Below, piece by piece: positions 1 through 6,916 of a stretch of DNA of 24,373 bases. The translations under genes and the position numbers were made by a program. The first letter of the stretch is position 1, and each line of letters begins with the position of its first letter. The stretch comes from Euryhalocaulis sp050486445 (GTDB taxonomy: Bacteria > Pseudomonadota > Alphaproteobacteria > Caulobacterales > Maricaulaceae): positions 1-24,373 of the forward strand of contig JBJHDH010000039.1 in the NCBI GenBank assembly GCA_050486445.1. Direction: 5' to 3'. The notes beneath the pieces are model-generated. The model did no database searches. It was not told the DNA's origin and worked only from the letters and a program-made list of their open reading frames with translations.

Positions 1-34
1 GACAGACCCTTGCCAAGACCGCGCGTGCGGGCGC

Positions 35-841
35 TCACGCCGCCGCCTCCGCCGCCGTCTCGCGCTTCAGAAGCTCGCGCGCCAGACGCAGATAGGCGCG
101 GCTGCCCGCGCATTCATAATCATAGACGATGGCCGGTTTGCCGAAGCTGGGCGCCTCGGCCAGGCGCACATTGCGCGGCACGATGGTCTCATAGACTTTT
201 TCGCCGAAATATTTGCGCACATCGTCCGCCACCTGGTCGGAGAGGCGCGAACGCTTGTCATACATGGTCAGCGCCAGACCCTCGATCTCCAGATCCGGGT
301 TGAGGCTGTCGGCGACCAGCTTCACGGTGCGCATCAATTGCGACAGGCCCTCCAGCGCAAAAAACTCGCACTGCACGGGGATCAGCACCGCGTCGGCGGC
401 GGTCAGCGCATTGACCGTGAGCAGGTTCAGCGACGGCGGGCAGTCAATCAGAATAGCGTCATAGGGCGCGGCGCCGCCTTCCGCCCGGCCCTCTGTCATG
501 CGCGCGATGGCGGCGCGCAGCCGGTAGGAACGGCGCGGCGTGGCGGCCAGCTCGGTCTCCGCACCGGAAAGCTCGACCTCCGCCGGAACGATGTCGAGGC
601 CCGGAATGTCGGTCTGCACGATGGCGGATTCCAGCGCCGCGTCGTCGACCATCACATCATAGGTGGTGACAGGGCGTTGTTCCTGTCCGACGCCGAGTCC
701 GGTGGAGGCGTTGCCCTGCGGGTCCAGATCGATCAGCAGCACGCGCCGCCCGACCGCCGCCAGCGCCGCGCCCAGATTGATCGCCGTGGTGGTTTTGCCG
801 ACGCCGCCCTTCTGGTTCGCAATGGCCAGAATCCGGGTCAT
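35..841 (-). CDS. parA: Chromosome partitioning ATPase ParA
   Basis: ParA is a Walker-type ATPase that binds the nucleoid in its ATP form and moves ParB-parS complexes apart, so that replicated origins segregate. The 268-residue protein shows the deviant Walker A motif KGGVGKTT at residues 11-18, the A' motif LIDLDPQGN with Asp38 and Asp40, and a Walker B region ILIDCPPS with Asp133. The length is normal for chromosomal ParA, which lacks the N-terminal HTH of plasmid P1-type ParA. Its ATG overlaps the rsmG stop by 4 bp (ATGA on the minus strand, 838-841), so translation is probably coupled to rsmG. Three parS sites lie 2.7-3.6 kb upstream. In related genomes parB follows directly; only 34 bases remain before the window edge and no parB start is visible in them. 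Confidence 0.97.
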   Translation of the reverse strand: MTRILAIANQKGGVGKTTTAINLGAALAAVGRRVLLIDLDPQGNASTGLGVGQEQRPVTTYDVMVDDAALESAIVQTDIPGLDIVPAEVELSGAETELAATPRRSYRLRAAIARMTEGRAEGGAAPYDAILIDCPPSLNLLTVNALTAADAVLIPVQCEFFALEGLSQLMRTVKLVADSLNPDLEIEGLALTMYDKRSRLSDQVADDVRKYFGEKVYETIVPRNVRLAEAPSFGKPAIVYDYECAGSRAYLRLARELLKRETAAEAAA

Positions 842-1542
842 TTCGGGGCCAGCTCCGTCACGCGCAGGATTGCGCCATCTCCGGTGATACTCCGCACGGG
901 CTCCGCCCGGAAGCGCCAGTCACGCTCCGCCGCGCGGATTTCCGCATCCACCCCCTTTCCCTTGGGGAAAAGCCCGATTGTCTCCGGTCCCCAGAAGCGA
1001 TGCGCGGCAGCCAGAAGACGCGGCAGCGGCGCAAAGGCGCGCGCGGTCACCACGTCGAAGATCTCGGCCGGGACGTCCTCGCAACGGCAATCCGCCACCT
1101 GCGCCTTCAGACCGAGCCGCCGCACGACCTCGCGCAGAAACGCGGCCTTCTTGCCGGCGGATTCGACCAGCAGGACTTCGCCGCCGGACTCTTTGTCCGA
1201 TGCATGTTTCTGGGCGATGGCGATGGCGATCCCCGGAAACCCGGCGCCGGCGCCAAGATCAATCCAGCGCGCCGGCGCCGGGTGTGACGATGCGGGCGCC
1301 AGCGGAAAAATCTGTGCGCTGTCGAGCGCGTGCCGCTCCCAGAAACCGGCCAGCTCCCCCGGCCCGACAAGATTGATCCGCGCCGACCAGACGGCGAGAA
1401 GATCGCGCCAGGCGGCGAGATCGGCGCAGGCCGCATCACTGAACCCCAGCGCGTGAAACTGCGCGCGCAAAGCGGGCGGAACGGCGCCGCCCGCCGCCTC
1501 GTCCGTCGCGCCAGCACGGGGTTCAGGCGCGGCGGCGGTCAT
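838..1542 (-). CDS. rsmG: 16S rRNA (guanine527-N7)-methyltransferase RsmG (GidB)
   Basis: RsmG methylates N7 of a guanine in the 530 loop of 16S rRNA, using S-adenosylmethionine. The SAM-binding glycine motif GAGAGFPG is at residues 97-104 of the chosen 234-residue product. It is followed by LLVESAGKKAAFLREV, VVTARAFAPL and GLFPKGKG, all characteristic of the family. The frame stays open upstream to an ATG at 1605, but that would bury 83 bp inside mnmG and add residues before the conserved core. I therefore start at the ATG at 1540-1542 (MTAAAPEP), which overlaps the mnmG end by 20 bp. The gene is sandwiched between mnmG and parA, the classic origin-proximal order, and ends in a 4-bp overlap with parA. 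Confidence 0.95.
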   Translation of the reverse strand: MTAAAPEPRAGATDEAAGGAVPPALRAQFHALGFSDAACADLAAWRDLLAVWSARINLVGPGELAGFWERHALDSAQIFPLAPASSHPAPARWIDLGAGAGFPGIAIAIAQKHASDKESGGEVLLVESAGKKAAFLREVVRRLGLKAQVADCRCEDVPAEIFDVVTARAFAPLPRLLAAAHRFWGPETIGLFPKGKGVDAEIRAAERDWRFRAEPVRSITGDGAILRVTELAPK

Positions 1543-3445
1543 TGCTGTCTTTCGTTGCGCTCGCCGCTGAAGCGCCATCCCCGGAGCGGGCGGCGCGGCG
1601 CACATGCGCCAGCAGCGCGGTGAGCGCGCCCGGCGTCACGCCCTCCAGCCGCCCGGCCTGGCCGAGCGTGGCGGGGCGCGCGGCGGCCAGCTTTTCCCGC
1701 ACCTCCGTCGAGAGGCCGCCAATGGCGGCGTAATCGAGATCGCCCGGCAGGCGCAGCGCCTCGTCGCGGCGGAAGGCGAGAATGTCCGCCTCCTGCCGCT
1801 CCAGATAGCCGGCATAGACAGCGTCGATCCCGATCTGCTCGGCGATGTCCGGGCGCCAGTCCGCGATATGCGGCCAGACGCGCCCCAGATCGACCAGCGA
1901 AATATCCGGATAGGCCAGCAATTCCATAAGGTTGCGCCGCTGGCCGTCCTGATTGACGCGCAGGCCCGCGCGCACCGCCTGTTGCGGCGTCAGGCTGAGC
2001 GCCCGCGCCTCGGCCCGCGCCGCCTCCAGCGCCGCCATTTTCTGCCCGAACACTTGCGCCCGGTTTGTGGACGCGAATCCGCGTTCTATCGCGCGCGGAG
2101 TCAGGCGCTGGTCGGCATTATCGGCGCGCAGGCGCAGCCGGTATTCGGCGCGGCTGGTGAACATGCGGTAGGGCTCGGTGACCCCGCGTGTGGTGAGGTC
2201 GTCCACCATCACGCCGAGATAGGATTCGGCGCGGTCAAAGAGAATTTCGGCGCTACCGGCCGAAGCCGCCGCGGCGTTCAGTCCGGCCAGCAATCCCTGG
2301 GCCGCCGCCTCTTCATACCCGGTCGTGCCATTGATCTGACCGGCCAGATAAAGGCCAGGGATCAGTTTTGTTTCAAGGGTTTGCAGAAGATCACGGGGGT
2401 CGACATGGTCATATTCGATAGCGTAGGCGAAGCGCTTGATACGCGCCCGCTCCAGCCCCGGAATCGTGGCCAGAAACGCCGCCTGCACGTCCTCGGGCAG
2501 CGAGGTGGAAATGCCGTTGGGATAGATCGTGTCGTCGTCCAGACCCTCCGGCTCCAGAAAAATCTGGTGCCGGTCGCGGTCGGCGAAGCGCACCACCTTG
2601 TCCTCGATCGAGGGACAATAGCGCGGCCCGCGCCCGGCGATTGCGCCGCCATAAACCGCTGATTTATCTATGTTTTCTGCGATGATCCGATGGGTGTCCG
2701 GCGTCGTCCAGGTGATCCCGCATTCAATCTGCGGAGCCGTGATCCGCTCTGTCAGGAAGGAAAACGGCACAGGGCGCTCGTCCGCCGCCTGCATGTCCAG
2801 CCCGGCCCAGTCGATGCTGGTCCCGTCCAGCCGCGCCGGCGTGCCGGTCTTCAGCCGCCCCATGCGGAAGCCGGACCGATAGAGCCTGTCGCTGAGGCCG
2901 ACAGCGGGCGCTTCGCCATGGCGGCCGGCGGGAATCCGCGTCGCGCCGATATGGATGACGCCTTTCAGGAAGGTGCCGGTGGTCAGCACCACGCGCGGCG
3001 CCCGGTATTCCGTCCCCGACGCGCAGACCACGCCTGCGACCGCGCCGTCTTTCAGGATCAGGTCTTCCACCGCCCCGGCCTCGATTGTCAGATTGGGCGT
3101 TTCGGCCAAAGCCGCCTGCATGGCCTGTTTATAGAGCTTGCGGTCCGACTGGGTGCGCGGGCCGCGTACGGCCGGGCCGCGCGAGCGATTCAGCAGCCGG
3201 AACTGGATGCCCGAGGCGTCCGCGACCCGGCCCATCAGCCCGTCCAGCGCGTCGATCTCGCGCACCAGATGTCCCTTGCCCAGGCCGCCAATGGCCGGGT
3301 TGCAGGACATTTCGCCGATGGTCTCGATCTTGTGGGTCAGCAGCAACGTGCGGGCGCCAAGGCGCGCGGCCGCCGCGGCCGCCTCGCAGCCCGCATGGCC
3401 GCCGCCAATGACGATGACGTCAAAATGGTCCTTACGCCCGCTCAT
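1523..3445 (-). CDS. mnmG: tRNA uridine 5-carboxymethylaminomethyl modification enzyme MnmG (GidA)
   Basis: MnmG is the FAD- and NADH-dependent partner of MnmE. The complex installs the carboxymethylaminomethyl group at C5 of the wobble uridine (U34) in certain tRNAs. The 640-residue product has the N-terminal dinucleotide-binding motif GGGHAG (14-19), the family motif MSCNPAIGGLGKGHL (46-60), FRLLNRSRGPAVRGPRTQ around residues 80-100, and the GLYLAGQINGTTGYEEAAAQG segment further on. The length is within the usual 610-640 range. It is the first gene of a leftward block with rsmG and parA; its end overlaps the rsmG start. Its upstream leader contains two parS sites and REP-like palindromes. 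Its partner mnmE lies 1 kb upstream on the same strand. Confidence 0.97.
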   Translation of the reverse strand: MSGRKDHFDVIVIGGGHAGCEAAAAAARLGARTLLLTHKIETIGEMSCNPAIGGLGKGHLVREIDALDGLMGRVADASGIQFRLLNRSRGPAVRGPRTQSDRKLYKQAMQAALAETPNLTIEAGAVEDLILKDGAVAGVVCASGTEYRAPRVVLTTGTFLKGVIHIGATRIPAGRHGEAPAVGLSDRLYRSGFRMGRLKTGTPARLDGTSIDWAGLDMQAADERPVPFSFLTERITAPQIECGITWTTPDTHRIIAENIDKSAVYGGAIAGRGPRYCPSIEDKVVRFADRDRHQIFLEPEGLDDDTIYPNGISTSLPEDVQAAFLATIPGLERARIKRFAYAIEYDHVDPRDLLQTLETKLIPGLYLAGQINGTTGYEEAAAQGLLAGLNAAAASAGSAEILFDRAESYLGVMVDDLTTRGVTEPYRMFTSRAEYRLRLRADNADQRLTPRAIERGFASTNRAQVFGQKMAALEAARAEARALSLTPQQAVRAGLRVNQDGQRRNLMELLAYPDISLVDLGRVWPHIADWRPDIAEQIGIDAVYAGYLERQEADILAFRRDEALRLPGDLDYAAIGGLSTEVREKLAAARPATLGQAGRLEGVTPGALTALLAHVRRAARSGDGASAASATKDSNDRRRA

Positions 3446-3492
3446 CAGCCGGATTTAGGCCTGATCCTGGCTCGCGTCCAGCCAGCGCCCCA

Positions 3493-3508
3493 TGTTTCAC
3501 GTGAAACA
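3493..3508. promoter_or_regulatory. parS: parS centromere site 1
   Basis: Perfect 16-bp palindrome TGTTTCACGTGAAACA, identical to the widely conserved chromosomal parS that ParB binds. It lies 48 bp upstream of the mnmG start. Confidence 0.95.
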
Positions 3509-3540
3509 GGGGCGTCAGCATCCTCGTTACCACCCATAAC

Positions 3541-3596
3541 TCTCATGCTGAGGAACACGTTGTCGTTCGGTGAACGACAACGTGTGTCTCGAAGCG
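3541..3596. repeat. REP-like palindromic unit A with perfect 14-bp-arm hairpin
   Basis: The unit begins CTCATGCTGAGGA and ends GTCTCGAAGCG, the pattern of a common alphaproteobacterial intergenic palindrome. Its core at 3555-3585 is a perfect inverted repeat with arms ACACGTTGTCGTTC and GAACGACAACGTGT around a 3-base loop. The flanks match units at 3632-3697 (opposite orientation) and 4317-4367. Confidence 0.75.
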
Positions 3597-3631
3597 CGCT
3601 CCAGAGGGCGGCAGCGGGGGTGTCAGGCTGG

Positions 3632-3697
3632 ACCATGCTTCGAGACGCTCCTCGTGACGCCGCCTGATGGCGGCTCTCAGGGTTCCTCGCCATGAGG
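3632..3697. repeat. REP-like palindromic unit B (inverted orientation)
   Basis: Read on the minus strand this starts CCTCATGGCGAGGAACC and ends GAGGAGCGTCTCGAAGCATGG, the same head and tail pattern as unit A. Inside is a 6-bp hairpin GCCGCC-TGAT-GGCGGC at 3659-3674. Units A and B face each other between parS sites 1 and 2. Confidence 0.7.
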
Positions 3698-3737
3698 CCC
3701 GAGAGAAGTTCGCCCTTCCCTCACGGCAAAATCCCCC

Positions 3738-3753
3738 TGTTTCACGTGAAACA
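3738..3753. promoter_or_regulatory. parS: parS centromere site 2
   Basis: Second perfect TGTTTCACGTGAAACA palindrome, 45 bp upstream of the NTF2-like gene and 245 bp centre-to-centre from site 1. ParB bound here would sit close to the promoters of both flanking genes. Confidence 0.95.
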
Positions 3754-3798
3754 TCCCCGGGCTAAAGTCAGGCAGGCAGAGAAGCGGGGAGAAAGACC

Positions 3799-4284
3799 AT
3801 GCGCACAATTTTGACGGCGGCGGTTCTGACGCTGGCGGCAGGGCCGGGTCTGGCCCAGGGCGCGGCGGACGAGGGCGCGGTGCGGGCGTTGGCGGCGGAC
3901 ATGCAGGCCGCCTGGGACGCGAATGACGCGGAGGATTGGGCCGCCCTGTTCGCGGAAGACGGCGAGGCGGTGCTGCCGCGCGGTCTGCGCCTGAGCGGCC
4001 GGGAGGCTGTCCGCGACGGCCATGCGGGCGTCTTCGCCAGCATCTATCGGGGCACGACGCTGGATGTGGAGATTGATCATGTCCGCTTCCTGACGCCGGA
4101 CGTGGCGCTGCTGGGCTTTCACCAGACCATTCAGGCCGCCCCGGGCTCCGAAGCGCAGGGTTCAGCCGGCCAGCGCCTGATCTCGACCCTGATCGCCCGG
4201 CGGGCCGATGCCGGCTGGGTGATTGAGTATGCCGACAGCATCCCCGCCGCGCCCTCGGATTTCGCCCTGCCCACGGCGGAATAG
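3799..4284 (+). CDS. Secreted NTF2-like (SnoaL/DUF4440-type) protein
   Basis: The 161-residue product starts with a Sec signal peptide (MRTILTAAVLTLAAG..., likely cleavage near residues 19-21, GLAQG). The rest reads like a small NTF2-fold domain of the SgcJ/EcaC/DUF4440 type: a first helix with MQAAWDANDAEDWAALFAEDG, then DGHAGVFASIYRGTTLDVEI and a terminal beta strand WVIEYADS. Members of this fold act as small-molecule binding or isomerase-like domains or have no known activity; the substrate cannot be told here. The start is supported by GGGGAGA about 8 bases upstream. It stands alone between parS sites 2 and 3, convergent with mnmE, and is not part of the conserved origin gene set. Export to the periplasm is inferred from the signal peptide. 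Confidence 0.85.
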   Translation: MRTILTAAVLTLAAGPGLAQGAADEGAVRALAADMQAAWDANDAEDWAALFAEDGEAVLPRGLRLSGREAVRDGHAGVFASIYRGTTLDVEIDHVRFLTPDVALLGFHQTIQAAPGSEAQGSAGQRLISTLIARRADAGWVIEYADSIPAAPSDFALPTAE

Positions 4285-4316
4285 GCGCGGACAGCGGTCT
4301 GTCCCAGTCCTCAAGC

Positions 4317-4367
4317 CTCATCCCGAGGAGCGTGCACAGCGCGCGTCTCGAGCCTCATGCTGAGGAG
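4317..4367. repeat. REP-like palindromic unit C
   Basis: The sequence CTCATCCCGAGGAGCG is followed by GCGCGTCTCGAGCC and then a second partial head, CTCATGCTGAGGAGG. It matches the head and tail pattern of units A and B. It sits in the convergent gap between the NTF2-like gene and mnmE, 46 bp from parS site 3. Confidence 0.65.
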
Positions 4368-4412
4368 GCCCGAAGACAATGCATGGTATCGGGCAAAGAA
4401 ACATTCCCCGCG

Positions 4413-4428
4413 TGTTTCACGTGAAACA
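4413..4428. promoter_or_regulatory. parS: parS centromere site 3
   Basis: Third perfect TGTTTCACGTGAAACA palindrome, 15 bp beyond the mnmE stop codon. All three sites fall within 0.94 kb. Confidence 0.95.
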
Positions 4429-4443
4429 CGCGGAAAGTGGATG

Positions 4444-5820
4444 CTATTTTCCAATACAGAAGCGGGAAAACACCCGGTCGAGCACATCCTCGACATCGAC
4501 GCGGCCGGTCAGTTCCTCCAGCGCGCGGGCGGCCAGACGCAAATCCTCTCCCGCCAGATCCGGCGCGTCCGCCAGCCGGGTCTCCGCGCGGGCCAGCGCC
4601 TCCACGGCTCGCCGCTCCCCCTCCCGGTGACGGGCGCGGGTCAGCGACGGCGTCTCGCGGGCGGCCAGGCGCTCTGAAACAATCCGGGTCAGGACCGATT
4701 CCAGCGCCTCGAACCCCTCGCCGGTCAGGGCGGAAACCGGAATATCCGTCACACCCTCCAGCGCGGGAAGGGCGGCCGGGCCGCCAAGATCGGATTTGTT
4801 CAGCAGGCGCAGATCGCCGGGCCGCAACAAGGCGGAAAGCCCCGCCGCCCCGGCCGGATCGGCGCTGTCCGTAACGCCGATACGCTCATCCGCGCTTTCG
4901 GCCCGGGCCAGCGCCCGGCGCACGCCCTCGGCCTCCACCCGGTCGGCGGTTTCACGCAGCCCCGCCGTGTCAGCGGCGATCACCAGATGCGCGCCCAGCC
5001 GCAAATGCACTTCCAGCACGTCGCGCGTGGTGCCCGGAATCTCGGTGACAATGGCGGCCTCGCGCCGCGCCAGACGATTCAGCACGCTGGATTTGCCGGC
5101 GTTTGGCGGGCCGACCAGCGCCACAATAAAGCCCTCGCGCACCCGCTCGCCGCGCGCCCCGTCATCCAGATGCGCCTCGATCTCCGCCCGCAAGGCGGCC
5201 AGGTCCGGCCCGGCGCGCGCGGCGAGCCCGCCGGATGCGCTCGCCGTCTCGGCAACATCGCCCTCATCAGGAAAGTCGATCTCGGCCTCGATCTGGGCGG
5301 CGATGTCGATCAGGCGTACGCGCCAGTCTTCATAAAGGTCTCTCAACCCGCCCTGCATCTGCGCCAGCGCCTGGGCGCGCTGGGCCTCTGTTTCCGCCTC
5401 GACCAGATCGGCGACGGCCTCGGCCTGGGTCAGATCGAATTTGCCATTGGCGAAAGCGCGGCGGGCAAACTCGCCGGGCCGCGCCTGACGCAGGCCGAGC
5501 GCACCCAGCGCCTCTATGGCGGCGGCGATCACCGCCGGGCCGCCATGCAGATGCAGCTCCGCCATATCCTCGCCGGTCTCGCTGGCCGGACCGGGCAGCC
5601 ACAAAGTCAGCGCCTCATCGAAAACCGCTTCGCCGGAATCGCGCAGCATGGCCAGCCGCGCATGGCGCGGCGCGCCGGTCTTGCCCGAAAGCGCCGTGAG
5701 CGCGGGGCCGGCCGCCGGACCGGAGATGCGGATCACCGCGACGGCCGAGCGGCCGGGCGGGGTGGCCAGCGCAAAGATCGTGTCCGGCGCCGGCGCGCCG
5801 GAGGGAACATCCCGGCTCAT
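4444..5820 (-). CDS. mnmE: tRNA modification GTPase MnmE (TrmE)
   Basis: MnmE is the GTPase half of the MnmE-MnmG complex that modifies wobble uridine 34 of tRNA. The 458-residue protein has an N-terminal tetrahydrofolate-binding domain (AVIRISGP near residues 28-34, AELHLHGG near 87-94). A helical domain follows, with an inserted G domain carrying P-loop GPPNAGKSS (237-245), IPGTTRD (261-267), DTAG (284-287) and NKSD (341-344). It ends in FCIGK; the invariant C-terminal C(I/L/V)GK motif carries the catalytic cysteine, here at 455. The length is normal. A DUF6489-type gene lies 16 bp upstream on the same strand. parS site 3 sits just past the stop. Confidence 0.97.
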   Translation of the reverse strand: MSRDVPSGAPAPDTIFALATPPGRSAVAVIRISGPAAGPALTALSGKTGAPRHARLAMLRDSGEAVFDEALTLWLPGPASETGEDMAELHLHGGPAVIAAAIEALGALGLRQARPGEFARRAFANGKFDLTQAEAVADLVEAETEAQRAQALAQMQGGLRDLYEDWRVRLIDIAAQIEAEIDFPDEGDVAETASASGGLAARAGPDLAALRAEIEAHLDDGARGERVREGFIVALVGPPNAGKSSVLNRLARREAAIVTEIPGTTRDVLEVHLRLGAHLVIAADTAGLRETADRVEAEGVRRALARAESADERIGVTDSADPAGAAGLSALLRPGDLRLLNKSDLGGPAALPALEGVTDIPVSALTGEGFEALESVLTRIVSERLAARETPSLTRARHREGERRAVEALARAETRLADAPDLAGEDLRLAARALEELTGRVDVEDVLDRVFSRFCIGK

Positions 5821-5836
5821 CGCGCCGCGCGCCGCC

Positions 5837-6079
5837 TCATTTCGGCTTCGCCGCGCCGCCGGCGGCGCTGCGCATCAGGTCGATAAACTGATCCTGCATC
5901 TGGCCGCCGACGCTCATCCAGTGGCGCATCAGCGCTTCGGGGCCGAGCAGTTCCATATTTTCCGACATGCGTTTCGTCATTTCCCCGACCAGCGCCTCAT
6001 TGAGCGGCGTGACGTCGGGCAAGCCGAAAAACGCGCGCGCCTCCTGCGGCGAGCAGTCGATATTGACGGTGACTTTCAT
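5837..6079 (-). CDS. Small DUF6489-type protein
   Basis: The 80-residue product (MKVTVNIDCSPQEARAFFGLPDVTPLNEALVGEMTKRMSEN..., split here as motifs) has the hallmarks I associate with DUF6489: an N-terminal strand with I-D-C-(S/T)-P-x-E-A-R, FFGLPDVTPLN at residues 16-27, and a helical tail ending near QFIDLMRSAAGG. No function is known to me for this family. It is confined, as far as I recall, to alphaproteobacteria. The frame is open further upstream, but I chose the ATG at 6077-6079 because conserved sequence begins there and GGAGGG lies about 10 bases before it. The 16-bp gap to mnmE suggests co-transcription. The family name is from memory, not a search. Confidence 0.82.
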   Translation of the reverse strand: MKVTVNIDCSPQEARAFFGLPDVTPLNEALVGEMTKRMSENMELLGPEALMRHWMSVGGQMQDQFIDLMRSAAGGAAKPK

Positions 6080-6185
6080 GCGGCGCGGCCCTCCATTCAG
6101 TCTCCGCACTCTAGAGGCAATGCTCCGAAAAATCCCGCTCTGTTCGCTGGCGCCTCCGGCGCCCGCTCCCTCTGTTCCGCATGGA

Positions 6186-6213
6186 TTGCAACAGCGGCGG
6201 GAATGTGTATGAT
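6186..6213 (+). promoter_or_regulatory. Putative sigma70-type promoter of the vapBC pair
   Basis: A -35-like TTGCAA (6186-6191) and a -10-like TATGAT (6208-6213) are separated by 16 bp and lie 52 bp upstream of the antitoxin start. The -10 overlaps the left arm of the inverted repeat at 6201-6233. Recognised by eye only. Confidence 0.5.
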
Positions 6214-6233
6214 TTCCATATCTATACACATTC
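6201..6233. promoter_or_regulatory. Probable operator of the vapBC pair (perfect 10-bp inverted repeat)
   Basis: GAATGTGTAT (6201-6210) and ATACACATTC (6224-6233) are exact reverse complements with a 13-base spacer, placing half-site centres 23 bp apart, about two helical turns. The left arm covers the putative -10. This is the expected arrangement for autorepression by an antitoxin or toxin-antitoxin complex; binding itself is inferred. Confidence 0.7.
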
Positions 6234-6264
6234 AACATCAGGCATATCGGACATCGGGCGAACC

Positions 6265-6462
6265 ATGCGCACCAATATCGACATCGACGACGCGCTGATG
6301 GCCAGGGCCATGAAGGCCACCGGCAAAAAAACCAAAAAAGAAACCGTGCAGTACGCGCTGGAAACCGTGGTGCGCCTGAACAAACAGAGCCGGATTCGCG
6401 ACCTGCGCGGCACGTTCCAGTTCACCGTCGATCTGGACTCGCTTCGCGATGACGGAAAATGA
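6265..6462 (+). CDS. vapB: VapB-type antitoxin
   Basis: This 65-residue protein matches short VapB antitoxins (VapB/DUF2191-like). It has an N-terminal strand MRTNIDIDDALM that would form a ribbon-helix-helix DNA-binding dimer, then a helix AMKATGKKTKKETVQYALETVV, and a C-terminal segment RDLRGTFQFTVDLDSLRDD likely to wrap the toxin. The frame is open upstream to 6181, but those codons cover the promoter and operator. I therefore start at the ATG at 6265, where homology begins. It overlaps vapC by 4 bp (ATGA, 6459-6462). The pair is not part of the conserved origin cluster and probably arrived by transfer, although base composition close to the neighbours argues against a very recent arrival. 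Confidence 0.88.
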   Translation: MRTNIDIDDALMARAMKATGKKTKKETVQYALETVVRLNKQSRIRDLRGTFQFTVDLDSLRDDGK

Positions 6463-6836
6463 TCGCCGCGGACAGCTCGACGCTCATCGCCTATATCCAG
6501 GGCGACGCAGGTCCGGACGCCAACCGCCTCGACGCCGCGCTGGGTGAAGACGATCTCGTGCTTCCCCCGGTCGTCCTCAGCGAACTTCTCAGCGACCCGG
6601 CTCTGCCCGCGCGTCACCGCACCCTGCTTCTCGGCCTGCCGGTGATGCGCATTCTTCCTGATTACTGGATTCGCGCCGGCGCCACGCGCGCCGCGCTGCT
6701 TTCGCGGCGGCTGCGCGCACGGCTCGCCCATACGCTGATCGCGCAATCCTGTATCGACCACGATGTGCCGCTGATTACCCGCGACCGGGACTATCGGCAT
6801 TTCGCCGCGCATTGCGGCCTGCGTCTCGCAGACTGA
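6459..6836 (+). CDS. vapC: VapC-type PIN-domain toxin with altered third acidic residue
   Basis: VapC toxins are Mg2+-dependent PIN-domain ribonucleases that usually cut tRNA or rRNA and are neutralised by VapB. The 125-residue protein has the first PIN motif MIAADSSTLIAYI (Asp5), the second, PPVVLSELL (Glu42), and the fourth, PLITRDRDY (Asp109, Asp111). The third motif, normally (A/G)D-x-LIA, reads LAHTLIAQS, so the expected Asp is His91 (codon CAT, one base from GAT). This could weaken metal binding and the nuclease, leave a regulator-only protein, or be tolerated. Length and translational coupling to vapB are typical. Its 3' end faces the rho terminator hairpin. Confidence 0.88.
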   Translation: MIAADSSTLIAYIQGDAGPDANRLDAALGEDDLVLPPVVLSELLSDPALPARHRTLLLGLPVMRILPDYWIRAGATRAALLSRRLRARLAHTLIAQSCIDHDVPLITRDRDYRHFAAHCGLRLAD

Positions 6837-6842
6837 CGCCCC

Positions 6843-6875
6843 AAACAAAACGGGCCGCCAAAGCTGGCGGCCCGT
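6843..6875 (-). terminator. Intrinsic terminator of rho
   Basis: A perfect 11-bp stem, ACGGGCCGCCA (6850-6860) with TGGCGGCCCGT (6865-6875) around a 4-base loop, is followed on the minus strand by TTTTGTTT. It lies 41 bp past the rho stop. Read on the plus strand the stem lacks a T tract, so it should act on the leftward transcript. Confidence 0.85.
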
Positions 6876-6916
6876 CCGGTCTCTCTCTTCGTGAACGCCC
6901 TCTTCGTGAGTTCCGG

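Larger units (their letters stand above)
3446..3798. other. Gene-free mnmG leader with two parS sites and REP-like palindromes
   Basis: This 353-base gap lies between the divergently read mnmG (minus) and the NTF2-like gene (plus). It holds parS sites at 3493-3508 and 3738-3753, a 14-bp-arm hairpin at 3555-3585, and an inverted REP-like unit at 3632-3697. A short frame on the minus strand through this gap reads through the palindromes and looks like repeat-derived noise, not a gene. The ribosome binding site GGGGAGA for the NTF2-like gene is at its right end. Confidence 0.8.

Noticed and set aside
1..34. The start of parB at the left edge
   Set aside because: parB is expected here by synteny, but the 34 bases contain no start codon and too little sequence to call it.
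3445..3693. An 82-codon minus-strand ORF in the mnmG leader
   Set aside because: It translates REP-like palindromes and a parS site; the composition looks like repeat noise.
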